Source: an uncultured Gammaproteobacteria bacterium
GTDB taxonomy: Bacteria; Pseudomonadota; Gammaproteobacteria; Eutrophobiales; Eutrophobiaceae
Reading direction: 5' to 3'
DNA length: 64,000 nt
NCBI GenBank assembly: GCA_938084745.1
Contig: CALKEZ010000019.1
Span: forward strand, 1-64,000
Every line of letters starts with the position of its first letter. The first letter of the stretch is position 1. The notes beneath the pieces were generated by a model. That model was not told where the DNA came from. It made no database searches and saw only the letters and a list, made by a program, of their open reading frames with translations. This document shows, piece after piece, positions 17,346 to 25,232 of this stretch. Made by a program: the position numbers and the translations under genes.

Positions 17346-18876
17346 TTGTGACTACCTCACTTAAATTATGAATTGGAGCCGCGACGACGACTTCCGTACC
17401 TTGATCCTCTATCGTATGGAACGTCAAGTTCCAGCCGTGCTTTTGACATATCTTGAATGCGATAGGAATTCCCAAGCCTGTGCCATAACGCTTAGTTGAA
17501 GGTCCTGGCTCAAAATTCCTCGGCTTGGGTTCAAACGGCAATCCGGGTCCACTGTCTAATATATGAATCTCGATATAATCTTCACTATGCACCAGACTGA
17601 TTTTAATTGTGCCCGATACGGGGGATGCGTCTACTGCATTTGCTAAAAGTGTATACAGCGCTTGTTCCATCAAGTCAGGATCAACACGCAATGGTTGCGT
17701 TATTTCCCAACCATGTTTTATGACGTCAATTTTCTTTTCCATTATTTTATTAATCAGTAAACCTAATGCGGCATCCACCAGACTACTCGCTTTCGCTTCT
17801 ACTAAATTCGGTTTTAATGGGTGTAGATAGGAAACTAATGAACTGACCCAACGACCTAAACGATCGATTGTTTCAATAATGGCCTGCTTCGATTCGTTTA
17901 TCTCCTCCTGACTTTCAGCATGTTCCAATAGCTGTGCAGTTGCCCTTATACTGGCTAATGGATTGCGAATATTATGCGCAACGACCGGGACCAATGACCC
18001 AAGTGCAGCTTGCCTCTCATTTTCAATTAATGCTTCTCTATTTTCAGCCAGTTCTTTTGCCATTTTATTTATGGCAATGGCCAAATCAGAAACTTCCTCG
18101 ACCCCTTGTTCTTCGATATGGTATTCAAGTTGACCTTTACTGATCTCGTCTGCGCCATGCATGACATTCGCTATTGGCTTGATAAAGCCTGTGCGTAGTA
18201 CTTGTCTGGTGTAGATAACAAGAAGAAATGCAATGATTAAGGGTATCGGGATGATAAACGGTGCAAATTTTGTCCACATCGCGAGTGTTTCATCCAGCTT
18301 TTTATGCTGGCTTGTTAGAAAGTCTTTAAATTCACTATAACGATTTTCAAATTTACCAACCATCTGTTGCGCAAAAGCCGGGTTAAGAATTTGTATTCTT
18401 GCAAATTGATCAGCGATATACGGATTATCGAAAATATTGTTCATATCACGCTGAATTTCTCGATATGACAGATTTAGCGCTTGTATTGCATTGTCCGCTT
18501 CTCTGGACCTTGATCTGCGGCGAAGTTGATTGAAGCGCTCGGATATGCTGCGCGAATATTCAGGATAGGCCTCAAATGCGCGAGCATCTTCCAGTACACG
18601 TGCACGTATCATTTCCTGGATTTGAGCGTAAAGCTCTCCTCTTATTTGCTCTGTAAGATAAAACATCGAATTGATACGTACCGATTCTGCAGAGTTTTGT
18701 TGCCAAAAATAAGCTGAAAGCCCACCCAACAAACCTGTGACGGCAATCAAAAATAATACCGCTATCTCATGTAGAAATAATAGATTTTTTAAGGACTTAG
18801 GTCGGCTAAAGATCATTTTTGCAGTATAACTCAACAATGGTTCAAATGAACCATAAAAATGGATCTTATAAGCCAT
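17338..18876 (-). CDS. Membrane sensor histidine kinase
   Basis: A 512-residue kinase: TM1 about 33-56, a helical periplasmic domain of roughly 145 residues, TM2 about 203-223, HAMP about 224-276, then HisKA and HATPase domains. The phosphorylated H301 is in the box HNIRNPLAS, with Asn where most kinases have Glu or Asp right after His. The ATP domain keeps the N box (LLANAVDAS), DSGPGLP and GTGLGIPI. It is the first gene of a two-gene operon with the NtrC-type regulator and is divergent from pqqA. The signal it senses is unknown; no PAS domain is present. Confidence 0.92.
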   Translation of the reverse strand: MAYKIHFYGSFEPLLSYTAKMIFSRPKSLKNLLFLHEIAVLFLIAVTGLLGGLSAYFWQQNSAESVRINSMFYLTEQIRGELYAQIQEMIRARVLEDARAFEAYPEYSRSISERFNQLRRRSRSREADNAIQALNLSYREIQRDMNNIFDNPYIADQFARIQILNPAFAQQMVGKFENRYSEFKDFLTSQHKKLDETLAMWTKFAPFIIPIPLIIAFLLVIYTRQVLRTGFIKPIANVMHGADEISKGQLEYHIEEQGVEEVSDLAIAINKMAKELAENREALIENERQAALGSLVPVVAHNIRNPLASIRATAQLLEHAESQEEINESKQAIIETIDRLGRWVSSLVSYLHPLKPNLVEAKASSLVDAALGLLINKIMEKKIDVIKHGWEITQPLRVDPDLMEQALYTLLANAVDASPVSGTIKISLVHSEDYIEIHILDSGPGLPFEPKPRNFEPGPSTKRYGTGLGIPIAFKICQKHGWNLTFHTIEDQGTEVVVAAPIHNLSEVVTSA

Positions 18877-19053
18877 AAAAGATTGAAAATATTCAAATAC
18901 ATAAAATTAATTAGCTGTATATCATTGTATTATTTATAATTTTTTAAATTTTCATATATTGGCATGATAGATGAATATGCATAGGTGCACACTAACTTTG
19001 TGTCCCAAATCAAATTTGGGTTCCATTAACCACAACATATGAGGAGAGTTAAC
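18877..19053 (+). promoter_or_regulatory. Upstream region and leader of pqqA
   Basis: The first 80 bases are very AT-rich and contain TATAAT at 18935-18940, with a poor -35 (TTAGCT) 18 bases before. A 7-bp hairpin (CCCAAAT / ATTTGGG, loop CAA) at 19004-19020 would lie in the untranslated leader 33 bases ahead of the ATG. A strong GAGGAG site precedes pqqA. No sigma-54 -24/-12 element with the right spacing was found. The region must also carry the promoter of the divergent kinase gene. Confidence 0.45.
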
Positions 19054-19128
19054 ATGAAATGGGAAACTCCAGAATATAGTGACATTCGTTTTGGCTTCGA
19101 AGTCACCATGTACATCAACAACAAGTAA
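19054..19128 (+). CDS. pqqA: PQQ precursor peptide PqqA
   Basis: A 24-residue peptide, MKWETPEYSDIRFGFEVTMY followed by INNK. The Glu16 and Tyr20 of the E-x-x-x-Y motif are the two residues cross-linked by the radical SAM enzyme PqqE (with chaperone PqqD) to build pyrroloquinoline quinone; the surrounding FEVTMY is the family core. The ATG has a GAGGAG site nine bases upstream. No pqqB, C, D or E is nearby; a strong terminator follows within 21 bases, so it is transcribed alone. The product would supply the PQQ for the dehydrogenase at the left edge. Confidence 0.96.
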   Translation: MKWETPEYSDIRFGFEVTMYINNK

Positions 19129-19148
19129 TTGTTGGCTTAAGCTGAAGT

Positions 19149-19176
19149 AAAAAAGGGTCGCAAGACCCTTTTTTTT
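19149..19176 (+). terminator. Strong terminator after pqqA
   Basis: An 11-bp stem (AAAAAAGGGTC / GACCCTTTTTT) with a GCAA tetraloop ends in a run of eight T. The A run at its start makes it usable in both directions, so it can also stop transcripts of the leftward cytochrome b561 gene that ends at 19250. Confidence 0.93.
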
Positions 19177-19249
19177 ATCTCATATATTAGTCTATTTCTG
19201 AGTGATCATTCGTAACAGAAAAGAAACATCCCATCGATAAAACGACGAA

Positions 19250-19777
19250 CTAAAACCACATCCTTTTGAATATCTCAGTTTCTTTCCTGTGTAAATGGTA
19301 AGCCACCCCGCCGATATGCAACACAATAAGTATAACCAGACAAATAGCACTTATCTCGTGCATTTCAGTGAACAGTTCATTTAACTCAGGATTTTTCCAT
19401 CCCCAGTGCGGTAATGGCACACCCCAGAATTTCGTCTTATAACCACTAAATGACGATGAGATATAACCTGTTACAGGTTGTATGAACATCATCAAGTACA
19501 ACAAATGATGCGTGGCTTTCGCCATTTTTTGATGTGTAATCGATACGATAGAAGGCAACATTGGTGGTGGAGAAATCATTCTCCAGGCAAGCCGGCTAAT
19601 TGCCAATAAGGCCAGGGTAAGACCAATCGATTTATGTAGACTAAAAAACCAGCTGCGTTCATCACTTCCCTTAGGTAAGTCGGCCATATAGATGCCCATG
19701 CATATCATGGCGATGATCATGATCGCCATGACCCAGTGGATAATTATTGCCGTTGAGCTGTAGCGCTGTATTTCCAT
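19250..19777 (-). CDS. Cytochrome b561-type membrane protein
   Basis: A 175-residue four-helix inner-membrane protein of the CybB/YceJ family. Histidines in HWVMAIM (near residue 14), LHKSIGL (near 48), and the C-terminal LHIGGVAYHLH are the expected haem b ligands. Such proteins pass electrons between the quinone pool and periplasmic partners; some oxidise superoxide. It stands alone, convergent with pqqA across a shared terminator. The partner is unknown; a link to PQQ-based oxidation would be guesswork. Confidence 0.9.
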   Translation of the reverse strand: MEIQRYSSTAIIIHWVMAIMIIAMICMGIYMADLPKGSDERSWFFSLHKSIGLTLALLAISRLAWRMISPPPMLPSIVSITHQKMAKATHHLLYLMMFIQPVTGYISSSFSGYKTKFWGVPLPHWGWKNPELNELFTEMHEISAICLVILIVLHIGGVAYHLHRKETEIFKRMWF

Positions 19778-19955
19778 AATATGTCTTACACCTCTTGATT
19801 AGGTACAAAATGAATAAAGTAACATTCTAGCATTTGGTGATTAATATCAGGATAATACTATCTAAAGACAATATTTGGCAGTATATGACCGGTCATTTTT
19901 TAAATCTTTACTAATAAATGCCACGGAGGATTTGAATCAGGTTCAATCTAGACTA

Positions 19956-20516
19956 ATGCGTATTATCTATATTTACATTACTTCACTGGTACTTTTACTT
20001 TCATACACATCATTAGCTCATGCCGGTGAGTATCAACTATTAGTCTCTAAGAAAAAGAATGAGCTTATTGTCGAAAAAAACGGTCAACTAATTAAAAAAT
20101 ATCATATTGCAAGCGGTAAAGGCGGAAAAGGCACCAAGCGTTTGCGCGGTGATAGCAAAACACCACTTGGCATATATCGAGTTGCCAGCTTCAAGGAAAG
20201 TAGTCGCTTTCATTATTTTATACAATTGGACTATCCTAATTTGATAGATGCATGGTATGGATACAAAAATGAAATTATTGATGCCGGAAATTTTAAACGC
20301 ATTGCGGCAGCCTACAAAAAACAAGAAACACCACCGCAGGATACCGAGTTGGGCGGGTTTATAGGTATTCACGGCCTAGGTATAACCAATGATGAGAAAC
20401 TTACCATACATCACGCACTCAACTGGACTGAAGGTTGTATTGCATTAACAAATGAAGAACTCAATGATCTTAAAAACTATGTGACCATTGGCACCTCAGT
20501 CATAATCAAAGAATAA
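19956..20516 (+). CDS. L,D-transpeptidase (YkuD family)
   Basis: A 186-residue periplasmic enzyme that forms 3-3 peptidoglycan cross-links or attaches proteins to the wall. A signal peptide (cut after AHA, about residue 23) follows the ATG at 19956; an upstream TTG at 19875 would place 27 charged residues before it and is less likely. The YkuD domain has GIHGLG and the catalytic segment HHALNWTEGCIAL with the nucleophile Cys near residue 164. It may head the operon of the lipoprotein and channel genes that follow on the same strand after 61 bases. Confidence 0.88.
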   Translation: MRIIYIYITSLVLLLSYTSLAHAGEYQLLVSKKKNELIVEKNGQLIKKYHIASGKGGKGTKRLRGDSKTPLGIYRVASFKESSRFHYFIQLDYPNLIDAWYGYKNEIIDAGNFKRIAAAYKKQETPPQDTELGGFIGIHGLGITNDEKLTIHHALNWTEGCIALTNEELNDLKNYVTIGTSVIIKE

Positions 20517-20577
20517 AAAATCATGTGCTATTGTTATCAGTATTTCATAAATCATTTTTTGCAACACATTCTCTCTC

Positions 20578-21060
20578 ATGATTTTTAATGACCAACTATT
20601 AAGGATTTTATCTCCTTGTTTATTCATTCTACTTGTTGGATGTACAAATGATTTTGAACAGATTTACGAGAAAACAACAAAGAAAACTTTCCAGGATGTT
20701 GTACAGGATACTGAATTCGTCATCACGGAAAATAATTTCCGCATCACCAATCGTTTACACATAGGCGCTGCTATTCAAGAACGAGGAAACCTGGAGTTTC
20801 CAAAAAACGAGCTCATTTTGTTTTGTAACCTGACCTTGGCAGAAGGGATGCTAGAGATTGAACCTCGTTATATAAATTATTGTCCATACAAAATATCAAT
20901 TACTGAGTCAGATGAATATATAACGGTAGGAACACGACTTTTACCACCCAAAACGGACAATCCGAAAATGGATGAATTAGCTAAAAACATTAATAAAATA
21001 CTCCGCTCAATGGTAGAATATGCGGCATCCGAAGACCCATTTATTCTTGAACCAAATTAA
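20578..21060 (+). CDS. DUF302-like lipoprotein
   Basis: A 160-residue predicted lipoprotein with lipobox LLVGC (C22). The mature part resembles the DUF302 fold: a segment TEFVITENNFRITNRLHIG, then LILFCNLTLAEGMLEIEP, then YCPYKISI. DUF302 proteins are small alpha/beta domains with no agreed function. No clear ribosome site precedes the ATG, so the start is less sure. It is 18 bases upstream of the channel gene and probably in its operon. Confidence 0.65.
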   Translation: MIFNDQLLRILSPCLFILLVGCTNDFEQIYEKTTKKTFQDVVQDTEFVITENNFRITNRLHIGAAIQERGNLEFPKNELILFCNLTLAEGMLEIEPRYINYCPYKISITESDEYITVGTRLLPPKTDNPKMDELAKNINKILRSMVEYAASEDPFILEPN

Positions 21061-21078
21061 TTAGGGTGCGCATTTATA

Positions 21079-21822
21079 ATGAAACAACAACCTGAACATA
21101 TTTTATTGCTCAGATGGCTTATTTTGACCGGGCTAATCGTATTCGCATTAATCATCACCTGGAATGAGGGTATTGTTTCCTCACTGTTTAGCGTTGATCA
21201 AAGCAAAATCTGCTGGGTTATTGCATTAATCTATATGATGGTCACGCTACATTGCGCAAGAAGAATCTATACGCTTTCTCTACAAACAAACCTGTCCAGA
21301 GAAGTCGATAACATCATTAAACAAGAAAGCAAAATTGATCTGACTATAAATGATGAGGACGTTTATGTTAACTCAAACATCAAACTACCCCATTGTTTCA
21401 TGACTGAATATATCAGAGACCTTCATTACCGATACAACAATAAAACTAATCCAGAAGAAGTCGGCTCTTCATCCGATTTAATAGATGTCTATGAATCTCG
21501 ATTAAAAGGTCCACAGGAAATTGGCTGGTTTGTCTCCGACATGATGTTAAAACTTGGATTACTTGGCACAATTATCGGATTTATATTTATGCTGGCATCT
21601 GTTGCTAATATCGCCGATTTTGATGTCAGTGGTATGCAACAGATTTTAAAGCATATGAGCAATGGAATGGGCACGGCATTATACACAACCCTTGCCGGGC
21701 TCATCTGCAGTATTCTGGCCGCTACACAATATCATATGCTCGACAGACACGCCGACGAGCTTATCGAGTTAACACGTCATTTGACACAAGTCCATGTCAT
21801 TCCAAAAATCAGTGGAAACTAA
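21079..21822 (+). CDS. MotA/TolQ/ExbB-like proton-channel membrane protein
   Basis: A 247-residue protein with four predicted helices (about 10-28, 43-63, 154-178, 197-221) and a cytoplasmic segment of about 90 residues between helices 2 and 3. Helices 3 and 4 carry the family marks: LGLLGTIIGFIFML and NGMGTALYTTLAGLICS. Such proteins form a pentamer around a dimer of a MotB/TolR/ExbD partner and use the ion gradient for mechanical work. The partner gene starts seven bases after this stop. The order is like motAB, tolQR or exbBD, but I cannot place it in any of these. Confidence 0.85.
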   Translation: MKQQPEHILLLRWLILTGLIVFALIITWNEGIVSSLFSVDQSKICWVIALIYMMVTLHCARRIYTLSLQTNLSREVDNIIKQESKIDLTINDEDVYVNSNIKLPHCFMTEYIRDLHYRYNNKTNPEEVGSSSDLIDVYESRLKGPQEIGWFVSDMMLKLGLLGTIIGFIFMLASVANIADFDVSGMQQILKHMSNGMGTALYTTLAGLICSILAATQYHMLDRHADELIELTRHLTQVHVIPKISGN

Positions 21823-21829
21823 TTAAGTA

Positions 21830-22423
21830 ATGAGCGTTAAAGATCGTCTTCGCTCAGACCCGTTTACAGATCTGCTCTTTAACGCACTTCTGGGGTTCAC
21901 CTTTTTATTTCTGGTTGCCATCATGTTTATGAACCCGGAAGCAAAATCGGGCATTATTGATCCAAAAGCCGAATATATATTAACGATTACCTGGGAGGAC
22001 AATAGTCCGGATGATGTAGATGTCTGGGTGGAAGATCCGGAAGGTCAAATACTCTGGTTCAGAACTCCGGAAGCCGGCTTGTTACATCTTGACCGTGATG
22101 ACCGAGGCTTGGTAAATGATACGATTACAATCAATGGTGAAGAATTACAAAACCCACTAAATCAGGAAGTCGTCACATTACGTGGTATTGTAAAAGGCGA
22201 ATACATAGTCAACCTCCACTATTATGCTTCTGAAACAGGTAAACCGGTTGATGTGAATGTGCGCTTGGTTAAAGTAAATCCTAAACTGGAAGTAGTTTAC
22301 TATGGAACTGTGAATCTTGAAAAAAGAGGCGATGAAAAAACGGCATTACGATTTAAAATTGGTGCTGACGGCAATGTCTATGGGATCAACTTCCTGCCAA
22401 AATCTCTTGTCGAACTGGGTTAA
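21830..22423 (+). CDS. MotB/TolR-like protein with an unusual periplasmic beta domain
   Basis: A 197-residue protein with a short cytoplasmic start, one helix (about 15-34) and a periplasmic part. The helix begins PFTDLLFNALLGFTFLF, where D14 sits as the proton-binding Asp does in MotB, TolR and ExbD. In place of an OmpA-like wall-binding domain it has a beta-rich region beginning ILTITWEDN, with the segment VDVWVEDPEGQ, which resembles the YfaP/DUF2135 type of extracellular domain. It directly follows the channel gene. Function is inferred: force-transmitting subunit of the channel. Confidence 0.75.
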   Translation: MSVKDRLRSDPFTDLLFNALLGFTFLFLVAIMFMNPEAKSGIIDPKAEYILTITWEDNSPDDVDVWVEDPEGQILWFRTPEAGLLHLDRDDRGLVNDTITINGEELQNPLNQEVVTLRGIVKGEYIVNLHYYASETGKPVDVNVRLVKVNPKLEVVYYGTVNLEKRGDEKTALRFKIGADGNVYGINFLPKSLVELG

Positions 22424-22450
22424 ACAAATAATCATATTGGAGAAAATATT

Positions 22451-22963
22451 GTGATACTGGGTATAACTGGCATTATTTCAGCCTATATTTTAATTGGCTT
22501 GCTCCTGCTTAGCATAAATCTTTATTCTAATTGGTCCTGGAAGGTTAAGGCTGCGACGATCATTATTACATCTGCATTTTATGTCATCACATATTTTTCT
22601 TTCCCGCCATTGTTAGGCTGGCCGACGACTGAATATCTGCCATCACAGTTTCGTCTGATATCAGCACATGTGGTTCAACCCAACAAAGAAACCGGAGAAG
22701 ACGGTTCGATTTACCTCTGGCTATCAGAAATAGAAAATATGGCCAGTTCGTCCGAACCCAGGGCCTATGAGCTGGAATATTCCAATGAACTGCATGAGAA
22801 AATCATCAATGTTAAGGCTAAACTTGATAAAGACATTGCACAACTGGGTGAGTTTAAAGAACCTGATGATACGTTTAATCAGGTAGATGAACAAAGACGC
22901 GGGGTAAAATCAGTGCATATCGAGTTTTACGATTTACCAGATCCACTCTTTCCTGATAAATAG
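22451..22963 (+). CDS. Two-helix membrane protein of unknown function
   Basis: A 170-residue protein starting with GTG (GGAG eight bases upstream, no other start before residue 97). Two helices at about 3-25 and 33-51 are followed by a soluble region of about 115 residues that should be periplasmic or cytoplasmic depending on topology. The soluble part contains an LRISAHVVQ-like opening, a SIYLWLSEIENM stretch, and an acidic/basic section near the end. No family was recognised. It sits between the MotB-like gene and the vWA-FHA gene with spacings of 27 and 14 bases, so belongs to their operon. Confidence 0.75.
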   Translation: MILGITGIISAYILIGLLLLSINLYSNWSWKVKAATIIITSAFYVITYFSFPPLLGWPTTEYLPSQFRLISAHVVQPNKETGEDGSIYLWLSEIENMASSSEPRAYELEYSNELHEKIINVKAKLDKDIAQLGEFKEPDDTFNQVDEQRRGVKSVHIEFYDLPDPLFPDK

Positions 22964-22977
22964 AAGGCCGCAATTTC

Positions 22978-24486
22978 TTGAACAGGAATTCACCCCTAAC
23001 ACTCATAATATTCTTTTTATGCCTGTCCGTATTGAGCAGACATGTATTGGCATGGAACACATTAACCGACGGAATTGACATTAACTGTCAACAAACCACC
23101 AAGCTTCTGGACTGTACATACAGGAGCTTAACAACGGATCCGGAACCCGAAATATCCGCACGTTCAAATGACACCACTCTTCAGGTCAGTCAGTTAACCC
23201 TGTTTCCACAAAAGGATGATACGACTGCCATCCTGTTTTTAGTGGATACAAGTGACCCAAATAGACAGAATGTTATTGAAAAAAACAAACTCCAGATAAA
23301 AGAACTGTTGAGTGAACTCAAACCACATCACAAAGCAGGGCTGGCATCATTTGATAAATCCATACGTTTTATATCGCCATTAGGAACATCAACGTTTTTA
23401 CTTTCAAAATCAGTTGACTCGCTAAACGCCACTGGAAAAACAACTGAACTGTATCTCAATTTGATCAAGGCCATTGACAGTCTCACGTCATTTAGCGCAA
23501 AAAGAAAACTAATTATTCTGTTCTCTGATGGTCAGGCAGAAGACAAAGCTTACTTTCATTCAGATGTAATCAACGCGGCGAGAAAATCAGGAGTAGTTAT
23601 CAATTCGATCGGCTATCCCCGCTCGGTTTCATTATCAGTTGCATTACAAACTATCCGAAGATTAAGTGAAGAAACTGGTGGCAATTATATTGAAACTGAT
23701 ATGAGCTACAACTTGCCGATAATCAAATTAAAATCACTGCTCGACAATATGGATAATGGCGGCACATTTTCGGTGGCTCTGGATGAGCTTTACCGGAAAA
23801 ACCTGCCTTCAGATAAAGTAAGCCTGATTTTCAAAAGCAAACACGAGACAAAGAGCATTACTGTTCCTGTCAATATAAAAGTTACAAAACAAGCCGTACC
23901 GAGCCGACCTGAGAACACCAATACCGTTATTGAATCTGCCCGGCAATTGACATCAAATAATAATCCACCGATTCAAATCATCACAAAACAACCTGATAAC
24001 GAGGCCATTAACTTATGGCTCTGGTATGGCCTTCCAGCGGCCTTTATTATTATTATTATTTTCATTTTAATTACATTATTTCTACTATGGAATCGACGCC
24101 CCCAATCTTCCGACGATGCCAGCAACAACTATAGACCTTATGCCTATCTAATTGCAGATGATGGTAAAGAAACCCGGTATCCGATAACGCGAACAATTTG
24201 GCGAATTGGTCGAAGTAAAGATAATGAATTAACACTCAATGACACGTCACTTTCCAGACGACATGCCGAGATTCATAGAAATAATAATGGTACGTTTGAT
24301 ATTATTGACTTGAACTCAATGAATGGTGTTTACATTAATAATGAAAAGATCGGAAAGGCAGAATTGCATGAGGGAGACATTGTCGAGATTGGAGATATAT
24401 TTTTACGCTTTACACTACTTGCTTCTGATTATTCACTAGAGGAATCGACCGTAATGCAAAAGACAAAAGTGCCCATTACACATTAA
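22978..24486 (+). CDS. Periplasmic vWA / transmembrane / cytoplasmic FHA protein
   Basis: A 502-residue protein. Signal peptide 1-24; vWA-like domain about 82-240 with a partly kept metal site (D90-T-S-D-P, T155/156, D184-G); a beta region; one helix (346-371); then an FHA domain (408-478) with GRS (411), SRRH (426-429) and NSMNG (446-450), the phosphothreonine-binding pattern. The vWA should face the periplasm and FHA the cytoplasm. The start is TTG with AGAAGG 10 bases upstream; no ATG fits the signal peptide. The tail EESTVMQKT has threonines that a kinase could modify. Last gene of the channel operon. Confidence 0.85.
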   Translation: MNRNSPLTLIIFFLCLSVLSRHVLAWNTLTDGIDINCQQTTKLLDCTYRSLTTDPEPEISARSNDTTLQVSQLTLFPQKDDTTAILFLVDTSDPNRQNVIEKNKLQIKELLSELKPHHKAGLASFDKSIRFISPLGTSTFLLSKSVDSLNATGKTTELYLNLIKAIDSLTSFSAKRKLIILFSDGQAEDKAYFHSDVINAARKSGVVINSIGYPRSVSLSVALQTIRRLSEETGGNYIETDMSYNLPIIKLKSLLDNMDNGGTFSVALDELYRKNLPSDKVSLIFKSKHETKSITVPVNIKVTKQAVPSRPENTNTVIESARQLTSNNNPPIQIITKQPDNEAINLWLWYGLPAAFIIIIIFILITLFLLWNRRPQSSDDASNNYRPYAYLIADDGKETRYPITRTIWRIGRSKDNELTLNDTSLSRRHAEIHRNNNGTFDIIDLNSMNGVYINNEKIGKAELHEGDIVEIGDIFLRFTLLASDYSLEESTVMQKTKVPITH

Positions 24487-24494
24487 CTTTTATC

Positions 24495-25217
24495 TTAAAG
24501 TACGGGCCGGGTCATTTTAATATAATCATTGATCAAGTCTGTTATCGCTGATTCTGTTAACAAGGAATCTTCCTCACCAAACCACTCTGCCTTATTCTGC
24601 ATAATAAGGCTTGTTAATTTATCAATCTCAACGCCACCCTTGTTATTGAAACATTGCTTCGGTGCATTAATCAATAAAGATATAGCAGCACCCAGCACAA
24701 TCTCTCTATGACGATGATATGCAGCATTATGTGCTTCTTCATTACGGGCATGAACCGGATTATTATCAAGCTTCACTGTTTGCATAACAAAACCCATTAG
24801 TGCATCAAACTCTGGAGGTACAGGTACTCGACTCACGGTTGCCCAACGATAGAGTTCAACCGGTTTAATTTCCCACTCGCCAGAGGGTTTTTCTATATTA
24901 ATAACTGACAATATATTTTTTTGAATACAGCCATGCGCATGTTCCCATAAGTCCTGTACTTTCGTGGCATCATTATTATCTATAGCAACGGGTGAATCCG
25001 GGTTAATACCTAATAATAACGGTATCCCCTCCGTCTGGATCACCCATGTCTCCTTACATAGCCATTTTTCATAGAGCTTTTGTAATCTTAGCCTCTCTGT
25101 ATCATAGACAAGTTTTTCACGTTCCTTCATCGTCATTGGTTCAACCGAAACAGATGCGGCTTTAGGATCCAGTTTAGCTGGAGAGAGAAAAGCTTTAATT
25201 TTATTTATTATAGTCAT
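24495..25217 (-). CDS. Conserved hypothetical cytoplasmic protein
   Basis: A 240-residue soluble protein, no signal or membrane helix. It starts with a basic amphipathic stretch and has a C-terminal helical part with HRHREIVLGAAISLL (168-182) and QCF. I do not recognise a family. It ends eight bases from the vWA-FHA stop on the opposite strand, and its ATG follows the DUF455 stop by 15 bases, so it is cotranscribed with the DUF455 gene. Confidence 0.65.
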   Translation of the reverse strand: MTIINKIKAFLSPAKLDPKAASVSVEPMTMKEREKLVYDTERLRLQKLYEKWLCKETWVIQTEGIPLLLGINPDSPVAIDNNDATKVQDLWEHAHGCIQKNILSVINIEKPSGEWEIKPVELYRWATVSRVPVPPEFDALMGFVMQTVKLDNNPVHARNEEAHNAAYHRHREIVLGAAISLLINAPKQCFNNKGGVEIDKLTSLIMQNKAEWFGEEDSLLTESAITDLINDYIKMTRPVL

Positions 25218-25232
25218 AATGTTTTATTTGTA

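Noticed and set aside
18877-19053. Sigma-54 promoter upstream of pqqA
   Set aside because: GG dinucleotides at 18961 and 18984 do not have GC ten bases further on, so no -24/-12 element exists.
19707-19729. Near-palindrome inside the cytochrome b561 gene
   Set aside because: It falls within codons for a Met/Ile-rich helix and is explained by coding sequence; no sign of a regulatory role.
24044-24061. ATT repeat in the vWA-FHA gene as a phase-variable tract
   Set aside because: It is a trinucleotide repeat coding for isoleucines of the membrane helix, so changes in copy number would not shift the frame.
21079-24486. Zorya-type phage defence (ZorA/ZorB with ZorC/D or ZorE)
   Set aside because: The channel protein lacks the long cytoplasmic tail of ZorA, the partner has no OmpA domain, and no helicase, nuclease or ZorC-like gene is present.
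22978-24486. MxaC/MxaL-like vWA protein of the methanol dehydrogenase cluster
   Set aside because: Those proteins have no FHA domain, and none of the other mxa genes (mxaR, S, A, K, D) is nearby.
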